From contig CM047810.1 in assembly GCA_026214975.1 (NCBI GenBank), positions 32,799,255 through 32,863,254 on the forward strand: a stretch of 64,000 nucleotides of DNA, read 5' to 3'. Below the pieces are notes generated by a model, which was not told the DNA's origin, did no database searches, and was given only the letters and a program-made list of their open reading frames with translations. This document shows positions 1-10,407 of the stretch, piece by piece. The position numbers and the translations under genes were made by a program. This DNA is from Gentiana macrophylla (Eukaryota > Streptophyta > Magnoliopsida > Gentianales > Gentianaceae). The stretch's first letter is position 1, and each line of letters opens with the position of its first letter.

Positions 1-188
1 ATTATTAATAAATAGTACAAGATATTAATTATATTATTGATTGATATATAAACACCTGATTGTATATATATATATATGTGTGTGTGTGTGCATACGTGTA
101 ATTGATATATATTTAGTATTATGATAAAAGATATATTTAATATAAGATAGTAAATAAATGAATAAATCAAGTAAAATGATTTACTTCA
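1..188 (+). repeat. Upstream part of an interrupted copia LTR remnant
   Basis: AT-rich sequence with a short TA/TG microsatellite (about 65-90). Its last ~80 bases continue naturally into 7639 onward once the 189-7638 element is removed. Read together, the two parts follow the reverse complement of the copia LTR at 50035-52006 in the order of its landmarks, including the AT-rich stretch before 'ggaaaa.gttttctt'. It is therefore the older half of a split LTR; the outer 5' end lies left of the window. Confidence 0.55.
184..188. repeat. Target-site duplication, left copy (CTTCA)
   Basis: CTTCA directly precedes the TG of the left LTR. The matching 5 bases after the right LTR (7639-7643) read CTTCG, one mismatch. 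Five-base duplications are normal for plant LTR retrotransposons. Confidence 0.55.
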
Positions 189-792
189 TGATAACGTTGA
201 AATTATCAAAGTTGTTTTAGCGGTGTTTGTGTGGTGGATATCTGGCTATAAAAAGTGTATTAAAGTGTTGTTTGCTGGTGGTGCTAGAGGATTCCAACGG
301 TGGTGCTTAATAAGAGAGGAGAGAGTGGAGAAATTGGCTTTGCCTTGTATTTTATAGATTGGTCGTCCTCCTCAAATGGGTTACATGCTGCCCTATTTAT
401 AGGGGAGCCACCGACCAAAGCTCGGCTTATTTACAAATGAGAACATATATTACAAAATAGATATTTATCTACAGTAGCGGGCTCGTAGCGGAGCCGATAT
501 GTTGCGCTCCTGATATCCTTGCTGATCTCTGTATCTTTTATATAATTGTCTTGCAAAACCAGAGGTAGTCTCTTCCTCTAAGTGTCATGGGCGAGGTCGC
601 TAGCGGACCTAATGACCTGGGGTTCGCGGGCCGGCCCCTAGCCTGATAGCATCGCATAGAACCAAAGGCTTGGAGCAGGCCGACGGCTTGCGAGTTCACG
701 GATTGTGATGGCCGGTGGCTTTATCCATTATTTTGGGGGTCGGATGGATCCGAATAAGCATCCGTGGGCTGAATTACGATTTAGGCATATCA
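189..792 (-). repeat. 3' LTR of the gag-only element
   Basis: Starts TGATAACG and ends ATATCA on the plus strand, so it has the TG...CA ends of an LTR. It matches 7025-7638 along its length with scattered substitutions and small indels. The divergence shows that insertion was not recent. Confidence 0.85.
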
Positions 793-809
793 ATGGCCCC
801 CTACTCTGT
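793..809 (-). other. Polypurine tract next to the 3' LTR
   Basis: On the minus strand this reads AGTAGGGGGCCAT immediately before the LTR's TG. A purine run at this spot primes plus-strand DNA synthesis, and it fixes the element's orientation as minus. Confidence 0.7.
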
Positions 810-939
810 GCCTTAAGCATTTTCTTGAAATGTTAGGCGGGGAGTAAAGTCTGTTCGCGGATTGATTTCCTTTTATGTTTTGTAACGGCTTGCTATAATG
901 GCTACCTGCCTTAGCCTTTTGGTTTCAGAGCCTTTGGCC

Positions 940-1310
940 TTATAGAAGGTTCGTTCGAAGGCAAGTTCCAAACAAGATGCCGAGCTGAAATCGGTCTTAT
1001 AGAGTGCTCGCTCAAAAGTGAGTTCCAAATATAATGCCGAGCTGAAGGTAGATCTTACAAAAAGGTTCGCTCCAGGGTGAACTCCAAAATATGATGCCGA
1101 CCTAAAGGTCAGTCTTACAAAAAGGCTCGCTCCAGGGCGAACTCCAAAATATGATGCCGACCTAAAGGTCGGTCTAACAAAAAGGCTTGCTCCAGGGCGA
1201 ACTCCAAAATATGATGCCGACCTAAAGGTCGGTCTTACAAAAAGGCTCGCTCCAGGGCTCGCTTCAAAAATATGATGCCGACCTAAATGTCGGTCTTACA
1301 AGTTTGGCAT
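940..1310. repeat. Tandem repeat block 1, 60-bp period
   Basis: About six head-to-tail units of 60 bases share a core like 'gctcgctccagggcgaac' followed by 'atgatgccgacctaaaggtc'. The units around 1060-1310 are nearly identical and those before 1050 are more degraded. The block lies between the gag remnant and the 3' LTR and has no coding content. Confidence 0.85.
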
Positions 1311-1473
1311 ATGAAGCCTTAGTCTTGGCATTGGTAGCCTTAGTGCGGCTTCCTCATGGCGAATCGCCTTTTTAGTGGCTTAGAGCCTATTTTGTGGCTT
1401 AGAGCCTGTTTGGTTGCTTGAAGTCTATTTTGTGGCTTAAAGCTTGTTTTGTGGCTTATAGTCTTTTTTGTGC

Positions 1474-1735
1474 CGCGCTATTAAGCGGACGGACTTATAT
1501 GACCGCGCTATTAAGCGGACGATAATAAATGCCACGTTATTAAGCTGATGGACTTATGGGACCGAACTATTAAGCGGACGATCATGAATGCCACACTATT
1601 AAGCCGATGGACTCATTTAGAACCGTGCTATTAAGCGGACGATCATGAATGCCACGCTATTAAGCTGATGGACTCATTTAGAACCACGCTATTAAGCAGA
1701 CAATCATGAATGCCACGCTATTAAGCTGATAACTT
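1474..1735. repeat. Tandem repeat block 2, ~60-bp compound period
   Basis: Units alternate between 'gctattaagcggacgatcat' and 'gctattaagctgatggact', giving a compound period near 60 bases repeated about four times. It is unrelated in sequence to block 1 and non-coding. Confidence 0.8.
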
Positions 1736-1774
1736 ATAGTTGGTGAAGAGAAAACCCATTTTGATGATGAACTT

Positions 1775-1945
1775 GTAACAGAGAGCTCGTTGATGGAGAG
1801 CTCGTAATAGAGAGCTTGTGATAAGTGAGCTCGTTGATAGAGAGCTTATAATAAATGAGCTCGCTGATATGGAGCTTGTAATAAAAGAGCATGCTGATAT
1901 GGAGCTTGTAATAAATGAGCTCGCTGATATGGAGCTTGTAAATGT
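1775..1945. repeat. Tandem repeat block 3, ~30-bp period
   Basis: Runs of 'gagctcgctgatatggag' plus 'cttgtaataaat' repeat about every 30 bases, five to six times, getting more uniform to the right. An apparent serine-rich minus-strand reading frame here is only a by-product of the repeat. Confidence 0.8.
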
Positions 1946-2039
1946 ATTTACTTTGTTTTTTGTAATGATTTTACCCAAGTATTTTTGAGTTTGTATCTTT
2001 ATTTTTGCTCGAAATATCCCCATCTTTCGAGTCCGTAGT

Positions 2040-3420
2040 TTGGGTCTGCTAGCCGGTATATGCGGTCATATTACTCCCATTGTTTTTGGCGAGGTTGAGA
2101 GCGCTGAGTATCGAGCTTGCTAAAATAATTGAATCGTAAAAATCTGACCTATTGTTGTCGGATATTCAATCTGAATTAAAAATTCCGATGTGCGGCCCCA
2201 TTGTTTCAAGCAAGGTCGCTGCGGGCTTGGTTGAAATAAGTGTTGAGTCTGCGCAATCATAAGCCTGTTTGAAAATTTCCACTCTCGGCCCTTTGTTTCG
2301 GACAAGATTGAGATTGCGAGTAACCTGTCTGGAGAGATTGTAAACAGAAAGCTCGTCGTTGGAGAGCTCGGAATAAGAGGGCTCGTAATCTTGTCAACTC
2401 TTGTGACCTTGGCCTTTTTCAAATTTTCCTCTGTTTGTATTAATATTTTTTTTTCCCACACCTAACCTGTGGCCGCTGATTTGGGCTTTGAGTGCATGTT
2501 TGCTTCATTTTTTGTAAAGATTTTGCCCAAGTATATTTGAGCTTGCACCTTTAATTTTTTATGCCAGCGCATTTGATGTGGAGTTGTCAGATTCCACATT
2601 GATTGTTTTCAAGTACATGAACAAAAGGGGAGCGTTTGGACAGGTGTTAGTATTTTGGACGTAACTTTCGGCCCCGACGGCCGTTTTGCGCGCATGACCT
2701 CACTTCAAAGGCGGTTCACGGCCGTTTCGAAGCCAAAATCAGTTGTTTTCCCTTCCATTTCGGACATCGAAGACTTTTGCACATTTTTCGCATTTTTCTT
2801 ATTTCATTTCCGAATTCAATAAAGTTCCGATTCCGGATTCGTTCGTTTAGGAAAGTCCGTGATCTCGGCATCATGATTTCCGTTCTGATTTATTTTCGTA
2901 ATAAATTCTGTAATTTTATATTTTCGGAGCGTGTCGTATTAGGGCAGCTATAAAATCCAGGCTTGTGGGATGATCATATGGGTCCGACGTATCTGTACAT
3001 ATATATACATATGGACCCCCTCGTTTTTGGTAAGGTCGAGGATATTAAAACATCGAATTTGCTAAAAAAAAGTCTAATTTGTTTCTGATGAGCTCAAGGA
3101 CTGAATCGAAAAATCCGATGTGCGGCCTCCTTGTTTTTGGTGAGGTTGGGGACGCTGAATGTCGGGCTCGCTAAAAATAAATTGAGTTGCAAGATCGGAC
3201 CTATTTAACTTTGAATCGAAAAATCCAATATACGGCCCCCTATTTCAGACAAGATTGAGGGCGTATTGCGGCGAGTTTGTTTTTAATAGTTGTCGAGATC
3301 AAAAACTCGGTGCCTGTTTTGAAAATTCCAATACGCGGCCCCATTTTTTGGGACAAGATTGAGATCGCTAGATCGCCGTATTTGGCGGGCCCGTGTCCGG
3401 CGAGCTCATATCTTGTAAAT
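2040..3420. repeat. Diffuse degenerate repeats of the internal region
   Basis: Blocks of roughly 110-130 bases recur imperfectly, each with 'cgaaaaatccgatgtgcggc' or a variant and a following 'ttggtgaggttgagg' type string (near 2190, 2290, 3110, 3220 and 3330). No coding sequence was found. It appears to be older, more degraded tandem-repeat filler. Confidence 0.55.
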
Positions 3421-3439
3421 CATTTTTGACTTCTTGGAG

Positions 3440-3675
3440 CAATGCTAGCTTTATCTGTCACCTCTTAGACCTTTGAATTCAATCTTTTTCAAGAGCATAC
3501 ATTGTGCGGTCTAATGACATGACCTTGTGAACTTCACCGCTACCAATCATCTCGAGCCTTTGATAAAGCTTCCCGTTAACCATAAAAAAAAATTTAGGAT
3601 CATAACTCTTCTTTTTGTGAGTGGTGCTCTGGTTTTGATTTTCCTTTTCCATAGGGAGACGGTGCTTCACTCAGC
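3440..3675 (-). pseudogene. Captured fragment of an MPS1/TTK-like protein kinase
   Basis: The minus strand encodes about 60 residues matching the N-lobe of the plant monopolar-spindle-1 (MPS1/TTK) kinase. After a polar lead-in come [24 protein letters not shown], the glycine-loop region GSG.EVHKV, and YAL.K around the expected catalytic lysine. Plant MPS1 has a GSGGSSEVHKV loop, so three residues are missing here. After YALEK one extra base shifts the frame; restoring phase gives KKIEFKG, again as expected. There is no C-lobe, so no kinase activity is possible. The fragment is joined without a visible boundary to the end of the gag reading frame inside the retrotransposon. The family match is from memory of the family, not a search. 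Confidence 0.7.
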
Positions 3676-6526
3676 CTGATCATTCTTGATCTTTCCAACA
3701 CCTCCCTCAGACCATGCTTAGGTGGCCGAAGGGTGAATTCTGTTTTCATTGGGCCCTTGGCTATTACTGTTAGAAAGAAAGTGATGATGGTGTCGTCAGG
3801 GATATTTATGGTTTGATCGTAGATCTTGATGAACCGCTCATAATAACCTCTTTCGGATTCGTTTTCTCCCATGCGAACCTCATAATGATCCTCAATGGTT
3901 TTCTTCGGTCTGCTCACCGACTCGAACTCTTTTATGAATTTTTCTGATAAATCTTTCCAGCTTTCAACTGAACCTCGAGGAGTCCGCCTATCCACGATGC
4001 GGCCTATCTTGCATACTGCCTACAAGGGCGATGCACCAGGCCGATTTGTTTTGAGTCGCAAGGGTGATGCGACTTTGGAAAGCAGTTAACCAGTCGTACA
4101 GACAAGTGTTCCCAATGTAGTAGTCGTGGCTGGGATAATGATCGCGTGCAAGGCACTTACTAGCAATAGGACTAGGTCTATCGTAGTAGAGTACTGGCAA
4201 ATCAAGGTTGATCCCACAAAGACTTGTAAGAATGTAATTATCAAGATTGAGCTTGTCACGATAACGGTCTACGACCAACTATAATATAGATAGTAGTAAA
4301 TTGGGTAACAATCAACTAGCAAGATTATGCAAGTTCACACGAAGCAAACTAGAATTTCTAATGTATTAGTTCAATTATGAGTAATTAGTTATTCCCCCAC
4401 ACATGCAACAGTCCTCCCCATTGGTGAATTTATTCATTGTTCAGCTACGGGTACAACTCCTAATCCTATATACTCCGACAATGGCAGTAGACAATCTATA
4501 CGCAAACTACCCTCCTTAATTGGTCCGTAATAGCCCATACGCATAAAGAACTAGAAGTATCGATATTAGCGCTAACTCATACCATAAAACCGCGCTAGAC
4601 AAATATCGACATTGACCAAAGATGTTCCTAGGGTCCATTCTAGATAATGTCCAAACATAGCACTTCACTATTCGTATTTCATGCTAGTTTACGATAACAT
4701 GCAAGTAGTTGATCAGGCTAAAAACATGTAAATTAAATCTATCGATCAACGTAGCTGGCGCCGATTATCATGAATTAGTAATTTACTAGGTATTCAGATC
4801 TAGCGCTATAGACCGTTGCAGATATGAAGAACGCAACTACTATTCTATGATTTCTTCACCAACAAATCAGATCTATAACACATGGGGTAAAATAAACTAA
4901 CTACAACATAATTAAACTAAATAAGCAATTAAAACATACTAGTCGAATAGAACAACGATAGATCTACATCTTGAAAAAGACAGAAAATCATACCCTCGAA
5001 GACGAGCATAGATCTCCTTCGGATCTCTCCCTAGGAGGCGACTCCGTCGTCTCTCCGACCAGAACTCATAAAATAAATAAAATAAAGAACAAATAACTTT
5101 TATTGCATAATAATTGTCTTGAAAATTGTACACTTGTGTTCTGAGGCGAAGCCTTTTATTTATAGCTATCTAAACCGACTTAGAAACATCTAGTTCTACC
5201 CCTCGTCCAAGAAAACGTATTTCGGAAGGATCTCGACACTCGGTAAGTCGGCACCGCCTCCCGGGTTACCGGGGGTAATTTCGTCTTTTTTCTTCAACCG
5301 ACTTAACTTGGATGCTTCTGGAATACCCTAGGCCCATTCCTTTCATTCAGTCCACTCCAGATTCGTCCATGATGCTCAGCCCAATACTTTGTATCCTAAA
5401 AATAATCAAATAATGCACGAAATAATATCGAAACAGGAAAATAAACGCTAAGTGCAGATTTCTCGACTCAAGAACCCGACATATGCTATTCAACGTAAAT
5501 GGTTCATATTTATAGGTCAAAATGACTATTATTAGCTCATAATGGATAGAATATTGATGCCGTATGATAGACTATTTTAACCGTCATCAGATAACTGACC
5601 TTTTCCCTTTCTGTGGGCAGCGTGGTTATAATGTGTTCAGAGAGAACGTTGATTCCCGAGATCGGGGTATCCTTCTCGGTGGGCCTTGACTTTCAGCTCC
5701 GCTATTTCCTTTCTCATTACTTCCATTTGTTCGGCCAGAGCGGGGTCTATCCCCCATTTAATTAGAGATGACTTAGCTGCTCGCTCTGACCTGCGTCCTG
5801 AGTCCGCATGGTTTCGCGACTCCTCCTGTTGAGCCCGCTTTTCTTTTATGATCATCTTTTTCATTCCTCCCCTCTTTTCTGGGCGTTACATCCCTTTCCG
5901 GGGGACCTAGACGGCTCAGGACCGAACCTCTTTCTTTTTCGCCCGACCTCTCAAAGGCGCACTTTCATTCGCTTTCGCCGGCCTTTTTCGCGGTCGTATT
6001 GGACTGAGGGTTGAATGACCTCCCGATATTTTTGGCAGCCCTGTCAGCCTGACAAATGAACACTCTCCTCAATTTCTATTCTCTTGGGTTGACTTTTTCA
6101 ACTTCTGTCTTGCGCCCTTGGGTTGATCTCACTTTTTGATGGGATCGCCTCCTTGACCGGTAGGGGTTCCCTTCTTAGAGCGACCAGTCGAGAGTTGGTT
6201 AGATACATTCTCTAAGCATACTTGGCATATTCCCTCATTTCCGTGACCTCTGGATCCTTTTGGAGTCCTGGGATCTTTTCTGGTACCCCGATCGCCGCCT
6301 TTTCCTGGCATGTCAATTCTAAAGCCGCAGCGGCCTCGTTAGATTTAGTCCTCTAGTTTAGGACATTTCCGGTGTCATCTACGGCTAGAGCCTCTCGATG
6401 GGATCGGTCCCTTTCTGCGGTGGGGTTATCAAGTGTCTCTCCCCCACCCTCGATACGAGGCTGATTCTGCGCGACCCTTTTGGCCGGCGTTTGCGGTAAC
6501 AATGGTAAGCCCCTACTTCCAGTCAT
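3660..6526 (-). pseudogene. Broken gag of the gag-only retrotransposon
   Basis: Pieces of one Ty3/gypsy Gag lie in order on the minus strand. The likely start (MTGSRGLPLLPQ) is at 6526 and hits a stop at 6353. A second piece at 5864-5637 carries WGIDPALAEQMEVMRKEIAEL, a helical N-terminal Gag region, and in another frame ends LSEHIITTLPTE. The C-terminal capsid part lies at 3995-3660, with SWKDLSEKFIKEF and YYERF motifs typical of the Retrotrans_gag domain. Between the last two parts lies a ~1.6-kb insert, and some Gag residues appear to be missing there. No CCHC zinc knuckle follows; the frame runs into the kinase-like fragment instead. Gag would form the RNA-packaging particle, but this copy cannot. 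Confidence 0.7.
3997..5590 (-). mobile_element. Insert inside gag, possibly a solo LTR
   Basis: Unrelated AT-rich DNA separates two gag pieces. On the minus strand it begins TGATGACGGTTAAAATAG near 5590 and could end near 3997, giving TG...CA-like ends and an LTR-like size of ~1.6 kb. A clean target-site duplication is not visible (GTTATC versus GTATGC at best), and some flanking gag seems deleted. Short reading frames inside (such as 4278-3988) resemble nothing I know. Solo LTR is the preferred reading, with moderate doubt. Confidence 0.4.
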
Positions 6527-7004
6527 CGCCTTTTAATGTGAACTGGTTTTGCTTTGAGATAAGATTGTTATTCTAGTCGCCACCGACTCTCTGACAACCT
6601 GACCTTTTCTGACACCCTCAACCTTCTTGTACTACTTTGACCTTCAGCAGCTGGACGAAGATCTTTTGGATGGTGACAACTCAGATGAGGTAGTGGCCGG
6701 AAATATGAATTTCAGGGGAAGAACGTGATGATTCAAACGCAAAAAACCCCAGAAATTCGTATGATTTTTATCTCGAAAATAGGTGTACTATCAAGAAAAC
6801 AACGCCGGTTTTTCTATCATAATGCAGTTTCAAAGAAATAAGAACTCAAAAGTGATGTTTTTGGCTATTTTCTGGTTAAATGATGATGTTTAACCTTAAA
6901 GGTACCGAGAGAGGTGATTTCTCAAACGCAAGCTCGGTATATCTCAGGCTTTCTAACACAAAGACAAGCGTATAACCTCTAAGATTGCAAGAGGCTTGAT
7001 GTGC

Positions 7005-7023
7005 TTCCCGGTAACGGAGCCAA
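7005..7023 (-). other. Primer binding site, tRNA-Asp-like
   Basis: Minus strand TTGGCTCCGTTACCGGGAA, one base beyond the 5' LTR. It resembles TGGCGCCGTTGCCGGGGA, the tRNA-Asp complement used by many plant Ty3/gypsy elements, with a few mismatches. Confidence 0.6.
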
Positions 7024-7024
7024 C

Positions 7025-7638
7025 TGATAACGTTGAAATTATCACAGTTGTTTTAGCGGTGTTTGTTTGGTGGATATCAGGCTATAAAAAGTGTATTAAA
7101 GCGGTGTTTGCCGGTGGTGCTCGGCGGTGCTAAAGGATTTCGGCGGTGGTGCTTAATAAGAGAAGAGAGAGTGAACAAATTGGCTTTGCCTTGTGTTTTA
7201 TAGATTGGTCGTCCTCCTCAAATGGGTTACATACTGCCCTATTTATATGGGAGCCACCGACTAAAGCTCGGCTTATTTACAAATGAGGACATATAGTATA
7301 AAATATATATTTATCTACAGAAGCGGGCTCGTATCGGAGCCGATTGGTTGTGCTCCTGATGGCCTCACTGATCCCTGTATCTTTTATATCCTTGTCTTGC
7401 CAAACCAGATGTAGTCTTTTCCTCTAAGTGTCATGGGCGAGGTCGCTGGCTGACCTAATGACCTGGGGTTTGTGGGCCAACCCCTAGCCTGATAGCGTCG
7501 CATAGAACCAAAGGCTTGGAGCAGGCCAACGGCTTGCGATTTCACGGATTGTGATGGCCAGTGGCTTTATCCACTATTTTGGGGGTCGGATGGACCCGAA
7601 TAAGGATCCGTGGGCTGAATTACGATTTAGGCATATAA
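7025..7638 (-). repeat. 5' LTR of the gag-only element
   Basis: A copy of 189-792 starting TGATAACG. Its right end reads GGCATATAA where the other copy has GGCATATCA, so the terminal CA has mutated to AA. The flanking CTTCG is the probable target duplication. Confidence 0.85.
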
Positions 7639-8114
7639 CTTCGTTAATTCCTTATATTTTAATAGGAAAAACGTTTTCTTAATACCTATTCCCAGCAGGA
7701 ATCTTCTCCCTAAGGTTTTAGGAGTTGTATGAGGCGCCACCTTCCTCTATATAAATGAAGGATGTCAAGATCTTTTGTATCTCAATTGTAAAGACATTAT
7801 TTTACTAGAAAATAATTGTGAGCTTCCTAAGAGAGTGAGAGAAAAGAAAAAGTCAGTCTAACAGCTGAGTTTTTCCAATAGCAATTCTAGCAAGGATTCC
7901 AGCGGAGGTTCGTGTAGATCAACGGTAGAGGCTGGACAATTAGACAACTTCGTGCACACACTACAACCATAGACAAAGCTACGATCTCTCTAAGATCATT
8001 CCGGTATGAATTATGTCAACTTCTTATTGTTTATTGTATAAACGAAGTCGATCCTTTGTCAAAATGATATCAAATTCTAAATTCCGTTGTGTTCGTGTGT
8101 TGATTTTCCTTACA
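7639..8114 (+). repeat. Downstream part of the interrupted copia LTR
   Basis: Follows the reverse complement of the copia LTR at 50035-52006 landmark by landmark: 'ggcgccaccttcc', 'ctatataaatgaaggatgtcaag', 'tccaatagcaat', a leader-like stretch and 'tgtttattgtataaacg'. It ends CCTTACA at 8114, an LTR terminus. 'ctatataaat' near 7757 is probably the old LTR's TATA box. No tRNA-type primer site follows. Confidence 0.6.
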
Positions 8115-8470
8115 GGATTGTGCTCTCGAAGAGGCCTCATGCGTATATTTTGCTACAAATAGGTTTGGATGTATGGAGTAGATACAAATCCTTTTATGTG
8201 AATATATTTAAGATGGTTAGTTAACGAAGATACACATATTTTTATGTGCTCGTTGGAATGTCTAGGTACACAAGTAAAGCCTTTGTTAGATACCATATAC
8301 ATCACAATGTTACCCAAAAAGGAATTATGGCTCACTACCTATATACGGATCGCACGTATTAAGCTATAGTGTGAGTTTTCACTGTGCATAGTACCCTGGG
8401 TTTTCCTTGTCTGAAGGATGTATATTGATGATGATCTCGTCAGGTAATAAATCTGGGCAGTATTATCTTA
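8115..8470. other. No recognisable feature
   Basis: I see no gene, terminal repeat or coding match. One minus-strand frame of 60 codons (8335-8153) has no recognisable motif. Confidence 0.5.
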
Positions 8471-9110
8471 GTGACGACTCGTTCAAGGGTGAACCCTAGA
8501 AGAAATATGAGAACGGGGACGGTTTGTGTTATTTTTAGACTGAGTCTGAGATATTGTACCCTAAGTTGCCTACGTATCATGTGTCTGGGTCAGGAATCAA
8601 GTCCGTTCGTAGTTCTTGGGATCGTTTATACGGAGGGGCTTGTCCCCTAGGACTGCATGGGCCGTGTCCAAGGTGGACTATGTTTCGTGTTACCTAAGGA
8701 TTAGATTAAACCGTGTCAATCCCTTGATTGTAAGAGATAATCATGGTAGTTTAGAATACATGATCAGAGCCTTTATGGCTGATGATTCTTCTCATAATTA
8801 TCTGTTATATTGTGCATGTGGGTTATCTCGCCTAAGGGATACTCAGGCCGACCTACGTCGAGTCCCTTAGGTTGTTGTGGCCCAAACAGCGTTGGCTGAG
8901 CTCCGCCGCGTCCTTACCGTCTTGCGGTGAACTGGGAAGCTAGCCAAGCCGTCTCCCACCTGGGGTTCAGATTTGCCCTTAGGCTAAAGTGGGGCCGGCC
9001 CCCTGGCTTTTAATGTTTTTATGTCTTCTCTGTCTGTATTTATTGTTAAGTTAACGTGAGGGTGCCCGTATCGATGTGCTAGTCCGACCTCCGTCATATA
9101 TATGTGTAAG
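8471..9110 (-). repeat. Remnant of a Tat-type gypsy LTR
   Basis: Shares the layout of the Tat LTR at 41109-41730: 'gttgcctacgtatc', 'ggaatcaagtc', 'cgtagttc', 'gtttata', a 'cccct' run, then a GC-rich part with 'ctcccacctggggt'. The order and orientation are the same but the divergence is large, so it is a different, older family member. A plus-strand frame of 84 codons (8616-8870) lies wholly inside it and is not a gene. Confidence 0.5.
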
Positions 9111-9604
9111 CAAGTATGATGAAATGATGATAAGAAACATATTAACTTGGAAGTAGTTAGCTCGTGGATTTTTATGCATGATAGTTATTTTAATCTAGCT
9201 ATGAAAGTACGTTAAAATATACTTCTTTTGCGAACTAATATCTAAATATATGTTCTCCACTTTTGTGATTGTTTGCAAATCATATACTCGAATACTCCAA
9301 TTCGTTTTCTTACCCCTTATATGTCCCCTTCTCAATAAGAAGATCCACAAGTTGAAGAAGAAAAAAGTGGAGCTCATCGAAGATCATGAGTAATTTGGGA
9401 GTTAGAGTATGCATTAAGAGCATAGTTTAGCTTTTATCCTTTATGTCAAATAAGTGGCTTGCATGCCAAATAGAAATCTTTTAGAAAATTACATAGAATT
9501 TAGAATGGTTTTGGACCAAATACTATATTGTGTGCCTAACCGGTAGGAGTAAAGAGATTTATGGCGGACTCTTATCTATAAAAAGAAACCATCAATTGTA
9601 ACGC

Positions 9605-10037
9605 CTCCAGACCCCGGGTCTGGTAGCGCTAAATGAGTCATAAATGGCCCGGTCAACTGCTTAAACCGCCGTCCTCGCTTGGTCCAAAAGGGCTAACCCG
9701 AGTTGACAAGACATTTATGTCTCACACTTATATGGAGGTGAGCAGGACTTTACTTTACATTTACATTCTCCCACCCTTAAGGGACTGGCGTCCTCGCCAG
9801 GACGGCCAAGACTTGTCCCAGTGGATTTGTCCCAGTTCATCCATACCATAGGATTCTAGAGTGGCCCTCACCGCCTGGGCCTATTAGCGCTAAATGAGTC
9901 ATAAATGGCCCGGTCAACTGCTTAGACCGCCGTCCTCGCTTGGTCTAAAATGACTAATCCGAATTGACAAGATCTTTATGTCTCACACTTATATGGGGGT
10001 GAGCAGGACTTTACTTTACGATGTGGGAATTTACACC
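9605..10037. repeat. Direct duplication of a ~137-bp segment
   Basis: The segment starting 'gcgctaaatgagtcataaat' at 9627 recurs at 9884 with about 10 differences. Both copies run through 'ggcccggtcaactgctta', 'ccgtcctcgcttggt' and 'gtgagcaggactttacttta'. The spacer is GC-rich and holds 'ctcccacccttaagggac'. 'cagaccccgggtctg' at ~9610 is a small palindrome. The element class is unknown. Confidence 0.7.
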
Positions 10038-10407
10038 AATTAACTTGTTTAAAAATGATAACATGGTGGTTTATTTTCATGGTCCAGGACCACCAAAAAT
10101 CCTGGTTGTTTTTGATACATTATGGATTTAGCACTTTGTTTTAATGATATATGGTTGCAACAATTGTTTGAAATTATTATTTTTGTGACTCAGGAGGTCA
10201 GATGATCCGCGGCTGCTCCCAGTAGCTCCACGCCTAAGGTGGTAGCGAATACCGTGAATTCGTGTTTTTTTATTCTTCGAGTTTTTTGTTTTTATTATGT
10301 TTCTTCCGCAATTTTCGCATTCAGTTTACCATGACACATGACACGGTTTGTAAGTGAAGAGTTTATTAATCAAGTCCTGGACACTCTTTATTGATTAACG
10401 GCTCGAC
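10038..10407. other. No recognisable feature
   Basis: AT-rich spacer. No gene or repeat could be supported. Confidence 0.5.

Larger units (their letters stand above)
189..7638 (-). mobile_element. Non-autonomous LTR retrotransposon with gag only (TR-GAG-like)
   Basis: Two ~600-bp direct repeats (189-792 and 7025-7638) bound about 6.2 kb of internal DNA. On the minus strand the order is 5' LTR, primer binding site, gag remnants, a kinase-like fragment, about 2.6 kb of non-coding tandem repeats, polypurine tract, 3' LTR. No protease, reverse transcriptase, RNase H or integrase can be found, so any movement would need enzymes supplied in trans. The Asp-type primer site suggests a Ty3/gypsy parent, probably the Tat or Athila group; that lineage call is inference. 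Gag is broken by stops and an insert, so this copy is dead as a Gag source. It sits inside an older copia LTR. Confidence 0.8.

Noticed and set aside
1721..2023. Serine-rich 100-codon frame (minus)
   Set aside because: It is a translation of the 30-bp tandem repeat, with no start context or homology.
4939..5133. 64-codon minus-strand frame inside the gag insert
   Set aside because: No recognisable motif; it lies in an apparent LTR-like insert.
8616..8870. 84-codon frame (plus)
   Set aside because: It lies wholly within a Tat-type LTR remnant and has no recognisable motif.
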